Positions 1 to 9,732 of a stretch of DNA of 64,000 bases are shown one piece after another. Below the pieces are notes generated by a model that worked only from the letters and a program-made list of their open reading frames with translations, ran no database searches and had not been told where the DNA came from. Numbering within the stretch: position 1 is the first letter of the stretch; each line of letters opens with the position of its first letter. Both the position numbers and the translations under genes were made by a program. Source of the stretch: Grimontia hollisae CIP 101886 (GTDB lineage Bacteria > Pseudomonadota > Gammaproteobacteria > Enterobacterales > Vibrionaceae); NCBI RefSeq assembly GCF_000176515.1, contig NZ_ADAQ01000013.1, forward strand, positions 1,017,361-1,081,360. The letters are read 5' to 3'.

Positions 1-24
1 CAATCTCGCCCGGCGCCCAACAAA

Positions 25-375
25 ATGCCTGTGGAAATCGGAATAACATTGAAGAAAATGCATAGCAGGTCGACAAAACATCGCGCACAGTGGGCACTCG
101 CCTTTGTTTGGTGGGTGATTTTCGTGTGCCTGTCGCAAAACGCCGGCCTCTTTCACGTATGCCCCCTGAAAACAGACGCCGTCCCCGGGCTTTCGCAACA
201 AACCCCACAGGCAAACGAAAGCACAGCATCAGGCGATTGCGAACTGACAGAACACATGTTGTCTTCATCGACATTCAACTGGGACAACATCACACTTTCT
301 CTTTTAGTCCTGGTGCTCGCATTTGCCGGTGCTTGGACTCAAGCTCAGCAGTGTGGTCAGCGCGCAAGGCCTTGA
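25..375 (+). CDS. Small two-TM membrane protein, unknown function
   Basis: I do not recognise this gene. The 116-residue frame has a hydrophobic segment near residues 23-42 (rich in Trp, Phe and Val), a polar middle with several Cys (in a HVCPL context and at a DCEL motif), and a second hydrophobic segment near 89-105. The layout resembles small cysteine-containing envelope proteins of the DUF2946 type, but that is only a resemblance. The frame is open back to base 1, so the true start may lie upstream, or at the in-frame ATG at 58. It ends just after the second membrane segment, with two other frames open downstream, so a C-terminal frameshift cannot be excluded. It converges on zipA across a shared terminator. 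Confidence 0.4.
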   Translation: MPVEIGITLKKMHSRSTKHRAQWALAFVWWVIFVCLSQNAGLFHVCPLKTDAVPGLSQQTPQANESTASGDCELTEHMLSSSTFNWDNITLSLLVLVLAFAGAWTQAQQCGQRARP

Positions 376-562
376 GAAAGCGACAGTTCGTAAGCAGTTT
401 CTGGGACGTTCGGGCCACGCCCACTATCGTTGTCGTCAAAGCGGGCAAGATTGCCTCAATCACTACAGGGATCACCACACCTCCCGGTTTACTGGCCCGC
501 CTCTGGCTGGCATAACGCATTCAATGAAAGGCTTTTACTAATAAAAAGAGACTGGCACCGAT

Positions 563-597
563 AAAAACGCCCCCTCAGTTGTTGAGGGGGCGTTTTT
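563..597. terminator. Bidirectional intrinsic terminator
   Basis: A GC-rich stem (GCCCCCTCA paired with TGAGGGGGC) with a short loop is flanked by an A-run on the left and a T-run on the right. It sits between the convergent small membrane protein and zipA and can stop transcription in both directions. Confidence 0.9.
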
Positions 598-612
598 CGT
601 TAACTCTTCCCA

Positions 613-1563
613 TTACGCATGGGCGTGGAAGCGTTTAATTTTTTCACGGTAACTATCCAGACGCTGTGGCGTCATCATGTTACGGTTGTCGTCAGTCACC
701 AGTCCCCCAAGTTGATCGGCAACCTGCTGCGCGGTTTGTAACATCAGCTTAAAGTTTTGTTCCGCTTCGCCATAACAGGGCAACGTCATAAAGAAAGTAA
801 TCCCCGGCGTTGTAAACTGATGAATCGTTGCCAATGGAAAGCTACCTGGATTGAACATATTCGCGGCACTGAAAAGCACTTTTCCGGTACCGGCTAAATC
901 GGCATGGCGGTGGAAGATCTCCATCTCACCGAAGATCATGCCATGCTGTTCCAGGCAGTTGATCAGCTCTTCGCCATTAAACTCGGCATTGTTGCTGGCC
1001 TGCACATTCATGATCAGAACCTGCTGTTCAGGCTCTTTCGGCGCGTCTTCGACCATTTCCTCTGCAATAGGCTCAACCGTTTCCACCAGCTCGCTGTGCA
1101 AAAGCTTAGCATCCTCAGCGACTTCCTTTGTAAGCCCAGTTTCTACGTCTGGAGAGTCTACAACAGGCTTTTCTACAGTTTGTGGCGTTTTTTCGAGATC
1201 AACATCGGCATCAGCCGCAGAGAATGTCGGCAAAGGTAAATCTTCCTGATCTTTTTCCCGAACAGCGGTGGTTTCATCCTGCCCGGCAAAAAGAGGATCG
1301 ACATCAGGTTTTTCCCCGAAATGTAACCCAGGCTCTTTACGCTCTGTTTTGGGGTTTTCACTGCTGCCAGCTTTGAGCACACGAATAGAACCAATTCCAT
1401 CCTGGTCAAACCCTGAATCGTCCTTTTTCCTTAACTTGCCAATGGGCTTTTCACCAAACTTGGCAGGTTTCTCTTTACGGCTGGTCCACAAGCCATGGAG
1501 CAACAACGCGGCGATAGCCACCGCCCCCAAAATGATTAAAACAAGGCGCAATTCCTGCATCAT
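613..1563 (-). CDS. zipA: Cell division protein ZipA
   Basis: ZipA is an essential inner-membrane anchor that tethers FtsZ at the division site. The 316-residue product shows the family layout: an N-terminal membrane anchor (about residues 5-25), a short basic stretch (TSRKEKPAK), a long acidic and variable linker (about 40-175), and a C-terminal FtsZ-binding domain (about 178-316, starting near QQVLIMNVQA). The length is typical. It is divergent from cysZ, as in other Vibrionaceae and E. coli. The usual downstream partner ligA is not between it and the window edge; a small membrane protein on the other strand sits there instead. Confidence 0.95.
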   Translation of the reverse strand: MMQELRLVLIILGAVAIAALLLHGLWTSRKEKPAKFGEKPIGKLRKKDDSGFDQDGIGSIRVLKAGSSENPKTERKEPGLHFGEKPDVDPLFAGQDETTAVREKDQEDLPLPTFSAADADVDLEKTPQTVEKPVVDSPDVETGLTKEVAEDAKLLHSELVETVEPIAEEMVEDAPKEPEQQVLIMNVQASNNAEFNGEELINCLEQHGMIFGEMEIFHRHADLAGTGKVLFSAANMFNPGSFPLATIHQFTTPGITFFMTLPCYGEAEQNFKLMLQTAQQVADQLGGLVTDDNRNMMTPQRLDSYREKIKRFHAHA

Positions 1564-2075
1564 TTAATCTCAGCATTTATCCAATTAACGACGAGAGTCC
1601 GCGAGCGGTTGTGACCTATCTAAACACCTCGGTACAACCTTTGGCAATGTCGCACATACAAATTGCTGACTACTGTACCAAAAAGCGTGTAAAAGTTAAC
1701 GTCCATACCGCGAGAACACTGAAAAAGTCACTGCTCTCACAGCGAAAACACCCCGCCAGCATACATTAAACAAATTCACTACCCTGTTTGACAATATGAT
1801 GGCTCAATAATTCACCAGTGGTATAAATTGCCACTTTATGGTCTAAAAAGATAACATAAGTGTATACATCATCTCTTCGCGTGACATTAACGAAAAAACC
1901 AATATCTTCAACACTGGCCACACACGGTGGTTGAATCGGACCTTTTCTTCATTTTACCAGCAAGAGAGGTTTCAATTGGATCAAATCTTGCTTAAGCAGC
2001 CCAAAATCATATTGATTGTCATCACCTCAACGTTCGAAACTCGCTTTTAGATGTTTGGGTAAACAAGGAGACACT
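1564..2075. other. zipA-cysZ divergent intergenic region
   Basis: About 510 bases lie between the divergent zipA and cysZ starts. I see no convincing gene. The region is AT-rich and must hold both promoters. A small dyad (AGTGG and CCACT arms around 1815-1835) and a TTGACA hexamer near 1789 are visible, but I could not pair the hexamer with a good -10. An upstream in-frame cysZ start at 2016 is possible but lacks a clear ribosome binding site. Confidence 0.4.
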
Positions 2076-2837
2076 ATGACCCCAAGCCAGATGGCCAAGC
2101 AGCCGGTTTCCGGTGCCAGTTACTTTATCCGCGGTTTCTCCCTTGCTTTCACACCGGGGATCCGTCGCTTCGTGATTATTCCTTTAATCGTCAACCTGCT
2201 GTTAATGGGCACATTGATTGGCGTTGTCCTCTCGCAGCTAAGTGACTGGATAAACGGCTGGTTATCCTATCTGCCAGACATGCTTAACTGGCTTTCTTAT
2301 GTGTTGTGGCCCTTGCTTGCCATCGCGGTGCTGGTGATTTGCTCTTATTTTTTCAGCACAGTCGCCAATTGGATAGCCGCCCCCTTTAATGGCCTTCTTT
2401 CCGAGCATCTCGAAGCCAAACTTACTGGCAAACGCCCACCCGATGATGGCTTGACAGGCATCATCAAGGATTTGCCACGGGTGTTTAAACGAGAATGGCA
2501 GAAACTGGCCTATTACCTGCCGAAAGCGCTGGGATTATTACTATTGATGTGGATTCCCGCTATCGGCCAGACACTTGGCCCGGTACTTTGGTTTTTGTTC
2601 AGTGCCTGGATGATGGGTATACAGTACTGTGATTATCCATTCGATAACCACCGTGTCTCTTTCCCTCACATGAAGGCGACACTTCGTGAACACAAAGGCT
2701 CTACGATGAGTTTTGGCGCCTTAGTGATGGTGTTCACCATGACTCCCATTCTCAACCTCTTTGTTATGCCTGCCGCCGTTTGTGGTGCAACAGCGATGTG
2801 GGTAGATAAATACCGCAGTGATCTTGCCAGATACTAA
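2076..2837 (+). CDS. cysZ: Sulfate transporter CysZ
   Basis: CysZ is an inner-membrane protein of high-affinity sulfate uptake that feeds cysteine synthesis. The ATG at 2076 is chosen because an AAGGAG lies at 2065-2070, and the product then starts [10 protein letters not shown] like the family and is 253 residues long. Hydrophobic segments occur near residues 33-55, 68-100, 150-175 and 205-235, with the conserved SGASYFIRG region at the N-terminus and [11 protein letters not shown] in the middle. A terminator follows, so cysK downstream is probably transcribed separately, although both serve sulfur assimilation. Confidence 0.93.
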   Translation: MTPSQMAKQPVSGASYFIRGFSLAFTPGIRRFVIIPLIVNLLLMGTLIGVVLSQLSDWINGWLSYLPDMLNWLSYVLWPLLAIAVLVICSYFFSTVANWIAAPFNGLLSEHLEAKLTGKRPPDDGLTGIIKDLPRVFKREWQKLAYYLPKALGLLLLMWIPAIGQTLGPVLWFLFSAWMMGIQYCDYPFDNHRVSFPHMKATLREHKGSTMSFGALVMVFTMTPILNLFVMPAAVCGATAMWVDKYRSDLARY

Positions 2838-2854
2838 GTTCTTATTCCTGCAAG

Positions 2855-2893
2855 AAAAAAACACCTTTGTCTCAATAGGCAAAGGTGTTTTTT
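2855..2893 (+). terminator. Intrinsic terminator after cysZ
   Basis: Stem CACCTTTG/CAAAGGTG is flanked by an A-run and followed by a T-run. It separates cysZ from cysK. Confidence 0.85.
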
Positions 2894-3034
2894 CTTTGCA
2901 CGCTATATTTTATGCACACTGATTCTAAAAAATACGCGATAACAATAAGATATAACTAACGATTCCTTTGCTTTAAACCAAATATGGATATGCTGAAATG
3001 CGTCAATACCGTGCAAACCGAAGGAACTGAGAAG

Positions 3035-4003
3035 ATGGGTAAAATTTACGAAGATAATTCAACCACCATCGGCAACACGCCGCTGGTAAGGCTAAACCGT
3101 GTATCTAACGGCAAAGTGCTGGTAAAAATTGAAGCGCGCAACCCGAGCTTTAGCGTTAAGTGCCGTATCGGCGCAAACATGATTTGGGATGCAGAAAAAA
3201 GTGGCAAACTGAAACCGGGCGTTGAGCTGGTTGAACCAACCAGTGGTAACACTGGCATTGCGCTTGCCTATGTTGCGGCAGCCCGGGGTTACAAGCTGAC
3301 ACTGACCATGCCAGAGTCAATGAGCCTTGAGCGTCGTAAACTGCTGAAAGCGTTGGGAGCAAACCTGGTACTGACTGAAGCCGCGAAAGGCATGAAAGGG
3401 GCCATTGCCAAAGCAGAAGAGATTGTCGCTACCGACCCAGCAAAATTCCTGATGTTGCAACAGTTCAACAATCCGGCAAACCCGGAAATCCATGAAAAGA
3501 CCACAGGCCCGGAAATCTGGGAAGACACAGAAGGCGAAATCGATGTATTTGTTTCCGGTGTCGGTACGGGAGGCACCCTGACCGGTGTAAGCCGTTACAT
3601 CAAAAAAACCAAAGGAAAGGCCATCACCACCGTGGCGGTTGAACCTGCAGAATCACCCGTCATTACCCAAACTATTAATGGTGAAGACGTGCAACCTGCC
3701 CCACACAAAATCCAAGGCATCGGCGCAGGCTTTGTACCGGGTAACCTGGATTTGTCACTGGTAGACAAAACGGTACTGGTCACATCAGATGAAGCAATCG
3801 CAATGGCACGCCGCCTGATGGAAGAAGAAGGCATCCTGGCAGGTATCTCTTCTGGTGCAGCCGTTGTGGCTGCTAACAAGATTGCTGCTTTGCCTGAATT
3901 CGCAGACAAAAACATTGTCACCATCCTGCCAAGTTCTGGTGAGCGTTATCTGAGTACAGCTCTGTTTGCCGGCATCTTCACAGAGCTCGAAAATCAGCAA
4001 TAA
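3035..4003 (+). CDS. cysK: Cysteine synthase A (O-acetylserine sulfhydrylase)
   Basis: CysK is a cytosolic PLP enzyme that makes L-cysteine from O-acetylserine and sulfide. The ATG at 3035 follows an AAGGAA about ten bases upstream and gives a 322-residue product beginning MGKIYEDNS, the family norm; an in-frame start at 2984 would add 17 unlikely residues. The PLP lysine is K42 in [12 protein letters not shown]. The substrate loop [12 protein letters not shown] and the phosphate-binding GTGGT motif (in [11 protein letters not shown]) are present, as is SSGERY near the C-terminus. The leader is AT-rich, but I could not define a CysB site. Confidence 0.96.
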   Translation: MGKIYEDNSTTIGNTPLVRLNRVSNGKVLVKIEARNPSFSVKCRIGANMIWDAEKSGKLKPGVELVEPTSGNTGIALAYVAAARGYKLTLTMPESMSLERRKLLKALGANLVLTEAAKGMKGAIAKAEEIVATDPAKFLMLQQFNNPANPEIHEKTTGPEIWEDTEGEIDVFVSGVGTGGTLTGVSRYIKKTKGKAITTVAVEPAESPVITQTINGEDVQPAPHKIQGIGAGFVPGNLDLSLVDKTVLVTSDEAIAMARRLMEEEGILAGISSGAAVVAANKIAALPEFADKNIVTILPSSGERYLSTALFAGIFTELENQQ

Positions 4004-4046
4004 CAGCCATCGGGCACCTAGACCCAATCATATGATTGGCAACGAT

Positions 4047-4069
4047 AAAGCCCCCTTTGGGGCTTTTTT
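4047..4069 (+). terminator. Intrinsic terminator after cysK
   Basis: Stem AAAGCCCC/GGGGCTTT is followed by six T. A short perfect dyad (CCAATCATATGATTGG, 4024-4039) precedes it. Confidence 0.88.
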
Positions 4070-4142
4070 GTTTGATTTTTTAAGCTTGCTCTAGTAAAAA
4101 TTCCTCGCCCTTTATTTTTGGGCTCAAAAATAATGAGCGCCT

Positions 4143-4159
4143 CACCTGTGAGTCAGGTG
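4143..4159. promoter_or_regulatory. Perfect dyad upstream of ptsH
   Basis: CACCTG-N5-CAGGTG is a perfect inverted repeat about 165 bases upstream of ptsH. It is a plausible operator or small hairpin. I cannot name the binding protein. Confidence 0.35.
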
Positions 4160-4218
4160 TCGTTTTGATCGAAAATGTCACAGAAGTTTGACTTGGATTA
4201 AGCTAGGGCACTCAAATC

Positions 4219-4274
4219 TTGGTTAGTTTATCGTCCATCGATAGCCAAAACTGACCAATCAGTTTAAGCTAACC
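4219..4274 (+). promoter_or_regulatory. ptsH leader with two alternative hairpins
   Basis: The segment 4219-4229 can pair with 4248-4258 (11 pairs, one G-U, no mismatch) around a small ATCG/CGAT hairpin. Alternatively 4221-4230 can pair with 4265-4274 (10 pairs, one G-U), enclosing the ATCG/CGAT hairpin and a second hairpin of 4248-4253 with 4260-4265. The two folds exclude each other because they share the 5' arm. The element ends 47 bases before the ptsH start, and the rest of the leader is A/T-rich. This could be a switching leader RNA or a set of operator dyads. A weak promoter guess (TTGACT at 4188, TCAAAT at 4212) would start transcription inside the element, so whether the full element is transcribed is unknown. 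Confidence 0.45.
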
Positions 4275-4321
4275 GAATATTTAATACATAAACCTAAATA
4301 AATAATGTATCGGGGTAAAAC

Positions 4322-4579
4322 ATGTATCAAAAGCAAGTAGAAATCACTGCTGAAAACGGTCTGCACACTCGTCCTGCGGCTCAGTTTGTTAAAGAAGCCA
4401 AGAGCTTTGACGCAAAAATCACTGTAGAATCTGGCGGTAAAGAAGCTAGCGCTACCAGCCTGTTCAAGCTGCAAACTCTGGGTCTGACCAAGGGTACTGT
4501 TGTTACTATCAAAGCGGAAGGTGCACAAGCTCAAGAAGCCGTTGATCACCTGGTTAAGCTGATGGACGAGCTGGAATAA
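4322..4579 (+). CDS. ptsH: PTS phosphocarrier protein HPr
   Basis: HPr carries phosphate from enzyme I to sugar-specific EIIA domains in the cytosol. The 85-residue product has the active-site His15 in [10 protein letters not shown] and the conserved Ser46 region ([13 protein letters not shown]), and it is the usual length. An SD-like GGGG lies upstream of the ATG. It opens the ptsH-ptsI-crr operon with 54 bases to ptsI and no terminator between. The A/T-rich leader upstream contains the alternative hairpins described separately. Confidence 0.97.
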   Translation: MYQKQVEITAENGLHTRPAAQFVKEAKSFDAKITVESGGKEASATSLFKLQTLGLTKGTVVTIKAEGAQAQEAVDHLVKLMDELE

Positions 4580-4633
4580 TCCAGCTCTATTTCTATCCAT
4601 TAGTATTTCAATTGATCAATGTAGGATAAGGCT

Positions 4634-6361
4634 ATGATTTCAGGTATCCTGGCATCTCCTGGTATTGCTTTTGGTAAAGCGCTGCTACTCCAAGAAGACG
4701 ACATCGTCATCAACAAAAATCCAGTTCCAGCTGACCAGCTAGACGCAGAAATCGCACGTTTATACGACGCACGCGAAAAATCTAAACAGCAACTTGAAGT
4801 GATTAAAAACAAAGCGCGCGAAACTTTCGGCGAAGAGAAAGAAGCGATCTTTGAAGGTCACATCATGCTGCTTGAAGATGAAGAGCTAGAAGAAGAAATC
4901 ATAGCTTTCATTAAGGACAACAATGCTGCTGCTGAATACGCAATCTATAGCGTCATCGAAGAGCAAGCCACTACCCTAGAGTCTTTGGACGACGAATACC
5001 TGAAAGAGCGTGCAACTGACATCCGTGACATCGGCTCACGCTTTATCAAAAACGCACTGGGTATCAACATCGTTTCACTGAGCGCCATCAATGAAGAAGT
5101 GATCCTGGTTGCTAACGACCTGACACCGTCTGAAACCGCACAAATCAATCTGGACTATGTGCTGGGCTTTATTACTGACATCGGTGGCCGTACATCACAC
5201 ACGTCAATCATGGCCCGTTCTCTGGAATTGCCGGCGATCGTGGGCACCAACGACATCACTAAACGTGTGAAAAATGGCGACATGCTGGTGCTTGATGCCA
5301 TCAATAACCAAATTGTGATAAACCCAAGTGAAGAAGAACTAAACAAATTCAAAGCGATCCGTGACACTTTCTTGGCAGAGAAAGAAGAGCTGGCAAAACT
5401 GAAAGATTTGCCAGCTATCACCTTGGATGGTCACCAAGTCGAAGTCTGCGGTAACATCGGCACAGTGAAAGACTGTGACGGTGTAAACCGTAACGGTGGG
5501 GAAGGTGTTGGCCTGTACCGTACCGAGTTCCTGTTCATGGACCGCGATGCACTGCCTACTGAAGAAGAACAATACAGAGCGTATAAAGAAGTGGCAGAAG
5601 CTATGCATGGCCACCCTGTGATCATCCGTACGATGGACATTGGTGGTGACAAAGATCTGCCATACATGGATCTGCCAAAAGAAATGAACCCTTTCCTGGG
5701 TTGGCGTGCGGTTCGCATCAGCTTGGATCGTCGTGAAATTCTTCGTGACCAGCTACGTGCAATCCTGCGTGCGTCGGCACACGGTAAACTCCGCGTGATG
5801 TTCCCAATGATCATCTCTGTCGAAGAAATCCGCGAGCTGAAAAAAGCGATTGAAGAATACAAAGCAGAACTGCGTGCTGAAAGCCTGGCATTCGACGAGA
5901 ACATCGAAATTGGTGTCATGGTTGAAACACCTGCTGCTGCTGCAATCGCTCACCACCTTGCAAAAGAAGTTGACTTCTTTAGCATTGGTACAAACGACTT
6001 AACCCAGTATACTCTTGCGGTTGACCGTGGTAATGAGCTGATCTCTCACCTTTACAACCCACTGTCGCCAGCGGTACTGACCGTTATCAAGCAAGTTATT
6101 GACGCTTCTCATAAAGAAGGGAAATGGACGGGCATGTGCGGTGAACTCGCCGGCGATGAGCGCGCAACTCTGCTGCTGATGGGTATGGGTCTTGATGAGT
6201 TCAGCATGAGTGGTATCTCTATCCCACGCATCAAGAAGATCATCCGTAATGCTAACTTTGCTGATGTTAAAGCAATGGCGGAAGAAGCACTGGCAATGCC
6301 TACAGCAGAAGAAATCGCTGCTCACGTAGAAAAATTCATTGCCGAGAACACTGTCTGCTAA
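4634..6361 (+). CDS. ptsI: PTS enzyme I (phosphoenolpyruvate-protein phosphotransferase)
   Basis: Enzyme I takes phosphate from PEP and passes it to HPr. The 575-residue product is full length. Order: an N-terminal phosphotransfer domain with catalytic His189 in [13 protein letters not shown], then the PEP-binding TIM barrel with the [21 protein letters not shown] and MVETPAAA segments and the active-site cysteine in GMCGELAGD. An AGGA precedes the ATG at 4634. It sits between ptsH and crr in the standard order. Confidence 0.97.
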   Translation: MISGILASPGIAFGKALLLQEDDIVINKNPVPADQLDAEIARLYDAREKSKQQLEVIKNKARETFGEEKEAIFEGHIMLLEDEELEEEIIAFIKDNNAAAEYAIYSVIEEQATTLESLDDEYLKERATDIRDIGSRFIKNALGINIVSLSAINEEVILVANDLTPSETAQINLDYVLGFITDIGGRTSHTSIMARSLELPAIVGTNDITKRVKNGDMLVLDAINNQIVINPSEEELNKFKAIRDTFLAEKEELAKLKDLPAITLDGHQVEVCGNIGTVKDCDGVNRNGGEGVGLYRTEFLFMDRDALPTEEEQYRAYKEVAEAMHGHPVIIRTMDIGGDKDLPYMDLPKEMNPFLGWRAVRISLDRREILRDQLRAILRASAHGKLRVMFPMIISVEEIRELKKAIEEYKAELRAESLAFDENIEIGVMVETPAAAAIAHHLAKEVDFFSIGTNDLTQYTLAVDRGNELISHLYNPLSPAVLTVIKQVIDASHKEGKWTGMCGELAGDERATLLLMGMGLDEFSMSGISIPRIKKIIRNANFADVKAMAEEALAMPTAEEIAAHVEKFIAENTVC

Positions 6362-6403
6362 GATAGAGCAGCAAAGTATTGATAACGCTTAGGAGCAAAC
6401 ACT

Positions 6404-6913
6404 ATGGGTCTGTTTGACAAACTGAAGAAGCTGGTTTCCGATGACAGCAACGATGCTGGCGCAATTGAAATTATCGCACCACTGTCTGGTGAAATCGTAA
6501 ACATCGAAGACGTGCCAGACGTTGTTTTCGCTGAGAAAATCGTGGGTGATGGTATCGCGATCAAACCAGCTGGCGACAAAATGGTTGCACCAGTAAACGG
6601 TACCATTGGTAAGATTTTCGAAACTAACCACGCATTCTCTATCGAATCTGAAGACGGCATCGAGCTGTTTGTTCACTTTGGTATTGATACCGTTGAGTTG
6701 AAAGGTGAAGGCTTCAAACGTATTGCTGAGGAAGGTCAGACTGTGAAAGTTGGCGACCCAATCATCGAGTTTGATCTGGCGATGCTGGAAGAGAAAGCGA
6801 AGTCTACCCTGACTCCTGTTGTTATCTCTAACATGGACGAAATCAAAGAGCTGAACAAGCTTTCTGGTACAGTTTCTGTTGGTGAAACACCAGTACTGCG
6901 TATCAAGAAGTAA
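6404..6913 (+). CDS. crr: PTS glucose-specific EIIA component (EIIAGlc)
   Basis: EIIAGlc passes phosphate from HPr to glucose permeases and, by its phosphorylation state, controls adenylate cyclase and non-PTS permeases. The 169-residue product has the phosphorylated His91 in LFVHFGIDT and the partner His76 in TNHAF, both at the E. coli positions. It ends the pts operon, 42 bases after ptsI, with GGAG before the ATG and a strong terminator after. Confidence 0.97.
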   Translation: MGLFDKLKKLVSDDSNDAGAIEIIAPLSGEIVNIEDVPDVVFAEKIVGDGIAIKPAGDKMVAPVNGTIGKIFETNHAFSIESEDGIELFVHFGIDTVELKGEGFKRIAEEGQTVKVGDPIIEFDLAMLEEKAKSTLTPVVISNMDEIKELNKLSGTVSVGETPVLRIKK

Positions 6914-6928
6914 CGCTTGTTGTGCTAG

Positions 6929-6960
6929 AAAAAGCGCAGCCTTCCCGGTTGCGCTTTTTT
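6929..6960. terminator. Bidirectional terminator between crr and the GH2 gene
   Basis: The stem AAAAAGCGCA/TGCGCTTTTT, with a GC-rich loop, is flanked by A and T runs. It serves the convergent pair crr and the beta-mannosidase gene. Confidence 0.9.
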
Positions 6961-7001
6961 GTGTCCAACATTTGGGCGAACATCAACTGCCCAATCAGTT
7001 A

Positions 7002-9443
7002 TCAGTATGAACCAGCCAACTGATATACATGAAGGCCAGCATTCAACGCATCAATATCTGCACTGCCGATATAACTCACCGTCACTGGAGAACAAGGCAT
7101 CAGGGTGAAGCTGCTGTCACTGAAACGCCCTTCCCCTTCATACTCAAGGTGGACAAAGAAAGCAGGCAGATCGCTTGTTAGCGTCACCAACAAACTGCCA
7201 TCACACTCTGCCACATCCACGGTAATATCAGCCTTTGGTAACGGTAAGCGCTTGTAGATATCATCAAACCAGGTATTGGCAAAACGGGTGCCTTCCACGT
7301 CAATCTCGACATGGAAAAAGCCCTTGTGTTGACGCTCGTTGATCATGTTGCGGTCACACTGCCAAACCATCTGGTTGTCGTCTTCGCCCAAACACGCCTC
7401 TACCGGCCAGGTATCAATCACCTCACCCAGCCAGTCGTACCAAGTCACCTGACCATTCACTTCACAGCGTCGATGCTCATCGTTTATGAGGTGTAAATTC
7501 AGTGCATTGTCTTCTTCCACAAACACGGCAGCCTGTGGGGCAAAGAAACGCTTGGCGTGGTAGTGAAGCTGTTTCCAGCGGCCGGTGTATTCGATGCTTG
7601 ACCAGGAACTGACAGGCCAACAATCGTTAAGTTGCCAATAGAGAATGCCCCGGCATACCGGCTTATTGGCACGCCAGTACTCACTGGCAGTTTTGATTGC
7701 CAGCGCCTGTTGTACCTGACTGAGATACAGCATTTGCGCAAAGTTTTTCGGAAAACGGAAATAGCGGGTGAACATTTCGGTGATGATACTGTTGCCTCGG
7801 CCGTTTTTTTGGTGTTGCTCAAATGTTGGTGATGTAACATTCCAATCTTCTTGCGCTGCAAAGGTTTTCACTGTTGGCAGTGATGGCCAGGACTGGTAAC
7901 CAAACTCACTGCAAAAACGTGGTTTGATGTTGTGGTAGGCATCGAAGGATTTGCCGGAGTGCCACACATCCCAGAAGTGCATGTCGCCTTTATTGTCATC
8001 ATGCCAGGCATCACCGAAGTCTAGCTCGCCATTGCATGGTGAACTTGCCCAGAATCGGCGCGATGGATCTTCTCGCTCCACCACGTCCTGCAGCACGCGA
8101 TTGAGGCGATCATAGTTAACGACGTATTTTTCACGGTTGGATTTTGATTCCGGATACCAGCCAATCGCACCAATCACTTCGTTGTCACCACACCACAGGG
8201 CCAGTGAAGGATGGTCACTCAGGCGACGTACCTGATACACCACTTCCTGCTCAACATCTTTGATAAAGCTAGGTGTGGAAGGATAAAGGGCACAGGCAAA
8301 CATCAGATCCTGCCAGACCATCAGGCCAAGCTCGTCGCAAAGCTCATAGAAACAATCACGCTCGTACATGCCGCCGCCCCAGACACGGATCATATTCATG
8401 TTGGCAGCTTTGGCATCTTCCAGCAAACGGCGGTAACGCACCGGCGTCTGCTTGCCCGGCATCGCATCCAGCGGGATCCAGTTAGCCCCTTTTGCCATGA
8501 TGGCTTTCCCGTTCACCATAAAGGTCATCGCCGAGCCGGCCTCGTCCTGTGTGGTATCAAGGTGTAGTTCTCTTAAGCCTATACGTTTGGAGATCTGCTG
8601 ACCATCCACCGACACAATAAGTGTGTAGAGCGGCTGGTTACCGTAGCCTGCTGGCCACCAGCACTCAGGATCAGAGATGGAAAAAGTACATGCTGTTGTG
8701 CCACGGGTGACATCCAAAAACTGTGTCCATCGCTCTCCGGAAGGCGAGATGAGCTCGCAGACTGCATTAACAGCATTAGGAGTCAGGGAGGAACAATCGA
8801 CAGACACTGCCAAATCGCACTGGCCATTGCTGTGCCATTGTTGGGAAGTTCTGATGTGATTCAACCGCACCTGATTCACGGGCTGAAGTCGAACCGAATC
8901 ATAGATACCGCTAGCCAAAAGGCATATTCCCCAATCCCATCCTGCATGGCACTGGGTTTTACGCAGCGTATTCATATGGGGGATCTGGTTATTGCCTTCA
9001 GCCCATGGCACGGGAAATGGAAGACGCCCAGCACGCGCCTTGGCTTCAAGATCGGCGCGCTTTAGCGTCACTGTCAGGGTATTGATACCTTCATGGAGGT
9101 GATGACGAATATCCGTGCGGTACTCACGAAACATATTACTGCACAGCAGGACCACTTCTCCATTGACGGCGACAGAGGCCACTGTATCGACCATGCTAAG
9201 GATAAGATCAACCCCGGACACTTCCAATGATCCGGCCGCCAGATTAAATGACGTTTCCAACTGCCAGTCGTGCTCACTGACCCATTGGACCAGACTTTCA
9301 TTGCAGCCATAATAAGGATCGGGAATTCTCCCTGCCGCCAACAAAGCACTATGAATATCACCGGGGATTTGGATAGGGACAGAAATCTCACCGTCCGTTA
9401 GGGATGTCAGGCGCCATTCACCATTAAGCAATATTTGGGTCAC
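7002..9443 (-). CDS. GH2-family beta-mannosidase
   Basis: The product is likely a cytosolic exo-beta-mannosidase that removes terminal beta-linked mannose from oligosaccharides. I place the start at the GTG at 9443 because GGAG lies seven bases upstream; this gives 813 residues, normal for the family. No signal peptide is seen. Order: a sugar-binding jelly-roll domain, an immunoglobulin-like domain, then the catalytic barrel with WGGGMYE, the acid/base Glu422 in WCGDNEV and the nucleophile Glu513 in RFCSEFGYQ. The NE pair and the SEFG context favour beta-mannosidase over beta-galactosidase or glucuronidase. No transporter or mannan-related gene is adjacent, so it looks like a solitary accessory gene inserted between core blocks. 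Confidence 0.85.
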   Translation of the reverse strand: MTQILLNGEWRLTSLTDGEISVPIQIPGDIHSALLAAGRIPDPYYGCNESLVQWVSEHDWQLETSFNLAAGSLEVSGVDLILSMVDTVASVAVNGEVVLLCSNMFREYRTDIRHHLHEGINTLTVTLKRADLEAKARAGRLPFPVPWAEGNNQIPHMNTLRKTQCHAGWDWGICLLASGIYDSVRLQPVNQVRLNHIRTSQQWHSNGQCDLAVSVDCSSLTPNAVNAVCELISPSGERWTQFLDVTRGTTACTFSISDPECWWPAGYGNQPLYTLIVSVDGQQISKRIGLRELHLDTTQDEAGSAMTFMVNGKAIMAKGANWIPLDAMPGKQTPVRYRRLLEDAKAANMNMIRVWGGGMYERDCFYELCDELGLMVWQDLMFACALYPSTPSFIKDVEQEVVYQVRRLSDHPSLALWCGDNEVIGAIGWYPESKSNREKYVVNYDRLNRVLQDVVEREDPSRRFWASSPCNGELDFGDAWHDDNKGDMHFWDVWHSGKSFDAYHNIKPRFCSEFGYQSWPSLPTVKTFAAQEDWNVTSPTFEQHQKNGRGNSIITEMFTRYFRFPKNFAQMLYLSQVQQALAIKTASEYWRANKPVCRGILYWQLNDCWPVSSWSSIEYTGRWKQLHYHAKRFFAPQAAVFVEEDNALNLHLINDEHRRCEVNGQVTWYDWLGEVIDTWPVEACLGEDDNQMVWQCDRNMINERQHKGFFHVEIDVEGTRFANTWFDDIYKRLPLPKADITVDVAECDGSLLVTLTSDLPAFFVHLEYEGEGRFSDSSFTLMPCSPVTVSYIGSADIDALNAGLHVYQLAGSY

Positions 9444-9675
9444 GCTATTTCTCCGCACTCAGTAAAAGAGAGTTCGCGAAACGTCATGTTCTGGAGACGA
9501 CAATCAGGGAGATTTCCAACGACTCTCTAAAAAGAAGAACAAGGCAGAGAACACCATAGAAGCGGTTATCCGTCGAGAGAAAAACAGCAAGCCATGAAGG
9601 ACAATTATTGATTCCAAACGCTGGCTCAAAGAATCGAAAAACGCGGTTTAAGCAAGGTCACAAATTGACAAAGAA

Positions 9676-9698
9676 AAAGCACCGGCCTGCGGTGCTTT
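9676..9698 (-). terminator. Intrinsic terminator of the DyP operon
   Basis: Stem AAAGCACCG/CGGTGCTTT is followed on the minus strand by a T-rich tract. It lies about 35 bases past the DyP peroxidase stop codon. Confidence 0.8.
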
Positions 9699-9732
9699 CA
9701 TTGTTATCAGGTGTTTTCAATACATTGAAATA

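Noticed and set aside
851-1567. Long plus-strand frames opposite zipA
   Set aside because: They are shadows of zipA; compositional bias of the linker region keeps the other frames open, and no ribosome binding sites support them.
1815-1835. AGTGG/CCACT dyad in the zipA-cysZ gap as an operator
   Set aside because: Arms are only five bases and the spacing is not matched by a second copy; too weak to call.
5431-5919. A 162-codon minus-strand frame inside ptsI
   Set aside because: Low-complexity Ser/Arg-rich translation antisense to a highly conserved gene; no family resemblance.
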